Source: Pleurocapsa minor HA4230-MV1 (GTDB taxonomy: Bacteria > Cyanobacteriota > Cyanobacteriia > Cyanobacteriales > Xenococcaceae). From it: 64,000 bases of DNA. Positions 61,098 through 64,000 of the stretch are shown here, one piece after another (position 1 is the stretch's first letter; the number at the start of each line of letters is the position of its first letter). Location: the NCBI GenBank assembly GCA_019359095.1, contig JAHHHZ010000013.1:310001-374000 (forward strand). The letters are read 5' to 3'. A program made the position numbers and the translations under genes. The notes beneath the pieces are model-generated. The model made no database searches. It was not told the origin of the DNA and saw nothing but the letters and a program-made list of their open reading frames with translations.

Positions 61098-62291
61098 ATG
61101 AGCGAACAATCACCATTTCAACCACCAAATAGCGATGACAATGAATATAGTAGTGAAGCAGAACAAGCTTTAGCCAAAGAGCGTCAGTTACCCCTAACAG
61201 GCTGGCAGCAGGAAGTAGATAAAGGCTTAGATTATGGTTTAGAAGCAGCATCAAGTATTAAAGATCGAACTATTCCTACTTTTTCGAGGGGAGAATTACC
61301 TCACTACGCAGGGATTAATACTTTTTTAAAAGCACCCTATTTAGAAGATGTCAAACAGGTAGGCAATTACGATGTAGCAATTATTGGCGTTCCCCACGAT
61401 TCGGGAACTACCTATCGTCCTGGTACTCGTTTTGGCCCTCAAGGTATTCGTAAAATCTCTGCTCTTTATACGCCATATAACTTTGAACTAGGAGTTGATT
61501 TACGCGAACAGATTACTCTTTGTGATGTGGGAGATATCTTTACCATTCCTGCCAACAATGAAAAATCTTTCGATCAGATTTCTAAAGGTGTGGCTCATGT
61601 TTTTAGTTCTGGTGCATTTCCCATCGTCTTAGGTGGCGATCATTCCATTGGCTTTCCCACGGTTAGAGCTGTTTGTCGTCATTTGGGGGATAAAAAAGTT
61701 GGCATTATTCACTTTGATCGTCATGTAGATACTCAAGAAACAGATTTAGACGAAAGAATGCACACCTGTCCTTGGTTTCATGCGACCAATATGGCAAATG
61801 CTCCCGCAGAAAATTTGGTGCAATTGGGTATTGGTGGTTGGCAAGTACCGCGACCAGGAGTAAAGGTATGTCGAGAAAGAGCGACTAATATTTTGACCGT
61901 AACTGATATTACGGAAATGGGTTTAGATGCAGCAGCCGACTTTGCGATCGCCAAAGCAACAGACGGTACAGATTGCGTCTGGATTAGTTTTGATATCGAT
62001 TGCATTGATGCGGGATTTGTTCCAGGGACAGGCTGGCCAGAACCAGGGGGTCTATTACCTCGTGAGGCGCTACATTTACTCAAAAGAATTGTGCAAAATA
62101 CTACAGTATGTGGTATTGAAGTAGTCGAAGTTTCTCCACCCTATGACGTTAGCGATATGACGGCACTTATGGCCACTCGCGTTATCTGCGACACCATGGC
62201 ACATTTGGTAGTTTCAGGACAGTTACCCAGAAGCGAAAAACCATCCTACATTCATGAAGAAGCACAGCAAGTAGATGAACCTTGGCAATAG
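61098..62291 (+). CDS. gdmH: nickel-dependent guanidine hydrolase (ureohydrolase family)
   Basis: This 397-residue ureohydrolase has the binuclear metal motifs GGDHSIGFP (H182), FDRHVD (D207, H209, D211) and SFDIDCIDAG (D299, D301), plus a long N-terminal extension of about 85 residues. The DRHVD form, the extension and the immediate HypA/HypB-like neighbours match Synechocystis Sll1077, shown to be a Ni-dependent guanidine hydrolase, more than they match agmatinase or arginase. It would convert guanidine to urea and ammonia. AGAGGAG (61075-61081) lies rather far upstream of the ATG. An agmatinase role cannot be excluded from sequence alone. Confidence 0.82.
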   Translation: MSEQSPFQPPNSDDNEYSSEAEQALAKERQLPLTGWQQEVDKGLDYGLEAASSIKDRTIPTFSRGELPHYAGINTFLKAPYLEDVKQVGNYDVAIIGVPHDSGTTYRPGTRFGPQGIRKISALYTPYNFELGVDLREQITLCDVGDIFTIPANNEKSFDQISKGVAHVFSSGAFPIVLGGDHSIGFPTVRAVCRHLGDKKVGIIHFDRHVDTQETDLDERMHTCPWFHATNMANAPAENLVQLGIGGWQVPRPGVKVCRERATNILTVTDITEMGLDAAADFAIAKATDGTDCVWISFDIDCIDAGFVPGTGWPEPGGLLPREALHLLKRIVQNTTVCGIEVVEVSPPYDVSDMTALMATRVICDTMAHLVVSGQLPRSEKPSYIHEEAQQVDEPWQ

Positions 62292-62331
62292 CAATGAGTC
62301 CTAAAGGATTAGCTTCGCGTCACAATGAACA

Positions 62332-63105
62332 ATGAGCAATAACAATAAGCAACTGTATCAACTAAATCCTCAAAGTCGATTTAGCGATCGCGCTCAGGAT
62401 TATGCTAAATATCGTCCTAGTTATCCATCTGAGGCGATTGATTGCATTTTAGCGGGACTAGACACATCTGGAATAGCTGCTGATATTGGCGCTGGAACGG
62501 GTATTTCTTCGAGATTGCTAGCCGATAGGGGAGTTAAAGTAATTGCCATTGAACCTAATGCAGCAATGAAACAAGCAGCCGAGTCACATCCTTTAGTTGA
62601 ATTTGGCGATGGGAATGCTGAGGCGACAAAATTATCTGACAACTCAGTAGATTTGGTTACTTGTTTTCAATCTTTTCACTGGTTTAATCCCGAACCAGTG
62701 TTACAAGAATTTGCCCGTATTCTCAAGCCAAAAGGAGTATTAGCCGTAGTCTGGAATAATCGCGATCGTGAAGATAATTTTACTCGTGAATACAGTCATT
62801 TAATTCAAGTTGCTTCTAACAATCAATCTGAATTGCGTTATGGCACTCAAAGATTTCTTCACGAGCCAGAATTATTTGCTCCTGTTCGTCATGAAATTTT
62901 TCCCTATTACCAAGGATTAAATCGTGAAGCTTTAATTGGTAGAGCGATGAGTACTTCTTATATTCCCAAACAAGGAGAAATAGCAACTAAATTTATTCAA
63001 GATTTAGAGCAATTATACGAGCAACACAAAAATAGTAATGGCTTGGTTTATTTAAAATATAACACCAGTATTTATCTAACTTTTTTGTTAGTCAGTACAA
63101 CTTAA
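62332..63105 (+). CDS. class I SAM-dependent methyltransferase
   Basis: This 257-residue protein has the methyltransferase motifs AADIGAGTGISSRLLADRG (about 44-62), IAIEPNAAMKQAAE and VDLVTCFQSFHWFNPEPVL (about 99-117), and FARILKPKGVLAVVWNNRD. The substrate is unknown; the family is often annotated as Methyltransf_11. It lies between gdmH and the nickel chaperone genes, 40 bases after gdmH, behind a short GTCCTAAAGGATTAGCTTCG repeat (62297-) that may have supplied its leader. Confidence 0.85.
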   Translation: MSNNNKQLYQLNPQSRFSDRAQDYAKYRPSYPSEAIDCILAGLDTSGIAADIGAGTGISSRLLADRGVKVIAIEPNAAMKQAAESHPLVEFGDGNAEATKLSDNSVDLVTCFQSFHWFNPEPVLQEFARILKPKGVLAVVWNNRDREDNFTREYSHLIQVASNNQSELRYGTQRFLHEPELFAPVRHEIFPYYQGLNREALIGRAMSTSYIPKQGEIATKFIQDLEQLYEQHKNSNGLVYLKYNTSIYLTFLLVSTT

Positions 63106-63151
63106 AATCAACTAAAAATCTTTAAGTACAGACTCGTAAGTATCATCAGCT

Positions 63152-63523
63152 ATGCATGAAACAGACATGACCAAAGCTTTGATTTTGACCGTGAAAGATT
63201 GGTATGAATCACAATCAGAAGCGATCGAGCTGCAAAAAATACATTTAATTGTTGGTCAATTTACCTGTGTCGAACCTCTGGGTTTGCAGTTTGCTTTTGA
63301 AGTTCAAACCCGCAATACTTTTTTAGAAGGAGTAGAACTGGCGATTAAAGATATTCCTTTGATCGCTTTTTGTCATAGCTGCCAACAAGAATATAAACCT
63401 GAAATTGGACTGCAATATAGTTGTCCTGATTGTCAGTCACCAATGGAAGATATTCGCTCTGGACGTGAATTAAAAATCGATCGCCTTGAATATTCTTCTA
63501 TAACTAAAAATTGTAAGGGCTAA
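63152..63523 (+). CDS. ghaA: HypA-like nickel metallochaperone (GhaA-like)
   Basis: This 123-residue protein starts Met-His-Glu, which supplies the nickel-binding His2 of HypA, and has a zinc site with two CxxC pairs (C74/C77 and C91/C94). Length is normal for HypA. Next to gdmH and a HypB-like GTPase it most likely loads nickel into the guanidine hydrolase, as described for GhaA and GhaB, instead of a hydrogenase. No hydrogenase genes are in the window. Confidence 0.85.
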   Translation: MHETDMTKALILTVKDWYESQSEAIELQKIHLIVGQFTCVEPLGLQFAFEVQTRNTFLEGVELAIKDIPLIAFCHSCQQEYKPEIGLQYSCPDCQSPMEDIRSGRELKIDRLEYSSITKNCKG

Positions 63524-63526
63524 CGG

Positions 63527-63640
63527 CGACGCGACTTAAGGAGCTAATCTCCAACTAAGCGACTTGTCCTAAAGGATACTGCTCCGCATATGCCGCTTAG
63601 TTCGGTAGACAAGTCCTTTAGGGCGTTCGCCCCTACTAAT
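63527..63640. repeat. dispersed inverted-repeat cluster between ghaA and ghaB
   Basis: AACTAAGCG (63553-63561) pairs with CGCTTAGTT (63594-63602), enclosing GTCCTAAAGGATACTGCTCC and CGCATAT; ACAAGTCCTTTAGGGCG follows. The GTCCTAAAGGAT and GCTCCGCATAT parts recur at 45176-45250, and GTCCTAAAGGATTAGCTTCG also at 62297. It could act as an RNA hairpin within the operon. Confidence 0.6.
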
Positions 63641-63658
63641 AACTAACAACTGAAAAAA

Positions 63659-64000
63659 ATGCATCAAACATTCGACGCTGCAATTGAACTAAATTTACTC
63701 CACGCTAACCAAGAAGGCGCAGATCACAACCGCGAACATTTTGACAAGTGGGGAATTACCTGTCTTAACATTATGAGTAGTCCAGGAGCAGGAAAAACTG
63801 TTCTTTTGGAACAAACCTTAAAAGCTTTAAAAGATAAGTTAAACATTGCCGTGATTGAAGGCGATATGACCACTGAACTGGATGCCGATCGCCTTCGTAA
63901 ATATAATGTTCCTGTAATTCCCATTAATACGGGACGTTCCTGTCATTTAGATTCCAAAATGGTGGCAGGTGGCATTCATACCTTAGAGCATCAATATAAT
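63659..64000 (+). CDS. ghaB: HypB-like nickel-insertion GTPase (GhaB-like), cut by the window end
   Basis: The frame runs from an ATG at 63659 to the last base, 114 codons, without a stop. It has an N-terminal [14 protein letters not shown] segment, the P-loop SSPGAGKT (about 41-48), [14 protein letters not shown] (about 69-82) and [15 protein letters not shown] (about 92-106), all typical of HypB. The His-rich N-terminal nickel store of some HypB proteins is not present. It follows ghaA across a repeat-filled gap of 135 bases. The missing part should hold the rest of the GTPase domain. Confidence 0.88.
   Translation, partial: MHQTFDAAIELNLLHANQEGADHNREHFDKWGITCLNIMSSPGAGKTVLLEQTLKALKDKLNIAVIEGDMTTELDADRLRKYNVPVIPINTGRSCHLDSKMVAGGIHTLEHQYN

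Overview
The window looks like cyanobacterial chromosome. The HIP1 octamer GCGATCGC recurs throughout, base composition is AT-leaning, and many genes belong to families that are mainly or only cyanobacterial: DUF2301, DUF3110, DUF2996/LPA3-like, a DUF3038-DUF4335 pair, a DUF3365 heme sensor, a VTE6-like phytyl-phosphate kinase, EGY-type protease and the slr0144-slr0152-like photosystem II assembly operon. Genus cannot be fixed from the sequence alone. The number of RTX, MITE-like and short palindromic repeats suggests a repeat-rich freshwater or benthic form.

Layout. 0-2.3 kb: a DUF305 lipoprotein, a DUF2301 membrane protein and a small conserved protein. 2.23-6.13 kb: a compact 3.8 kb integrated element in tRNA-Ser(UGA), with a tyrosine integrase, a Rep_trans/RstA-like replication initiator, five palindromes of one architecture, candidate integrase arm sites and a 60 bp partial tRNA copy at the far end. 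6.3-11.1 kb: membrane housekeeping genes (YihY, EamA exporter, VTE6-like kinase, site-2 protease). 11.2-19.1 kb: a giant vWA/Calx-beta/RTX gene that appears frameshifted near its 5' end, in a segment bounded by two copies of the 3' end of murQ. 19-29.4 kb: murQ, photosynthesis-related DUF proteins, creatininase-like and M41-like enzymes, a heme sensor / Ser-Thr kinase / PhnD-like trio, and apt. 29.7-33.4 kb: TolC, an O-antigen-ligase-like protein and an OmpR-type regulator. 34-39.7 kb: small unknown proteins, a GH116 glucosidase, a pentapeptide lipoprotein, an orphan antitoxin-like protein and hicAB. 40.2-45.9 kb: a paoABCD-like molybdenum hydroxylase operon plus mocA. 46.6-52.9 kb: the photosystem II assembly operon ending in an spkG-like kinase. 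53.2-60.9 kb: a nuclease, a small RTX protein, putA, a GH100 invertase and a LabA-like protein. 61.1 kb to the end: a guanidine hydrolase (gdmH) with its HypA/HypB-like nickel chaperones, cut off by the window edge.

How genes work together. paoA-paoB-paoC-paoD are joined by three 4-base ATGA overlaps and mocA supplies the cytidylated cofactor, so the five make a complete periplasmic aldehyde oxidase set. gdmH with ghaA/ghaB is a nickel-loading set for guanidine use. TolC could export the two RTX proteins, although no type I ABC transporter or adaptor is in view. Two copies of one MITE-like element lie in opposite orientations about 7.6 kb apart: one ends on the mocA start codon and the other supplies the last codons and stop of the spkG-like gene.

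The strongest candidate for an under-described system is the tRNA-Ser element: a minimal integrating replicon with covarying palindromes and two different but foldable tRNA variable arms at its two ends.
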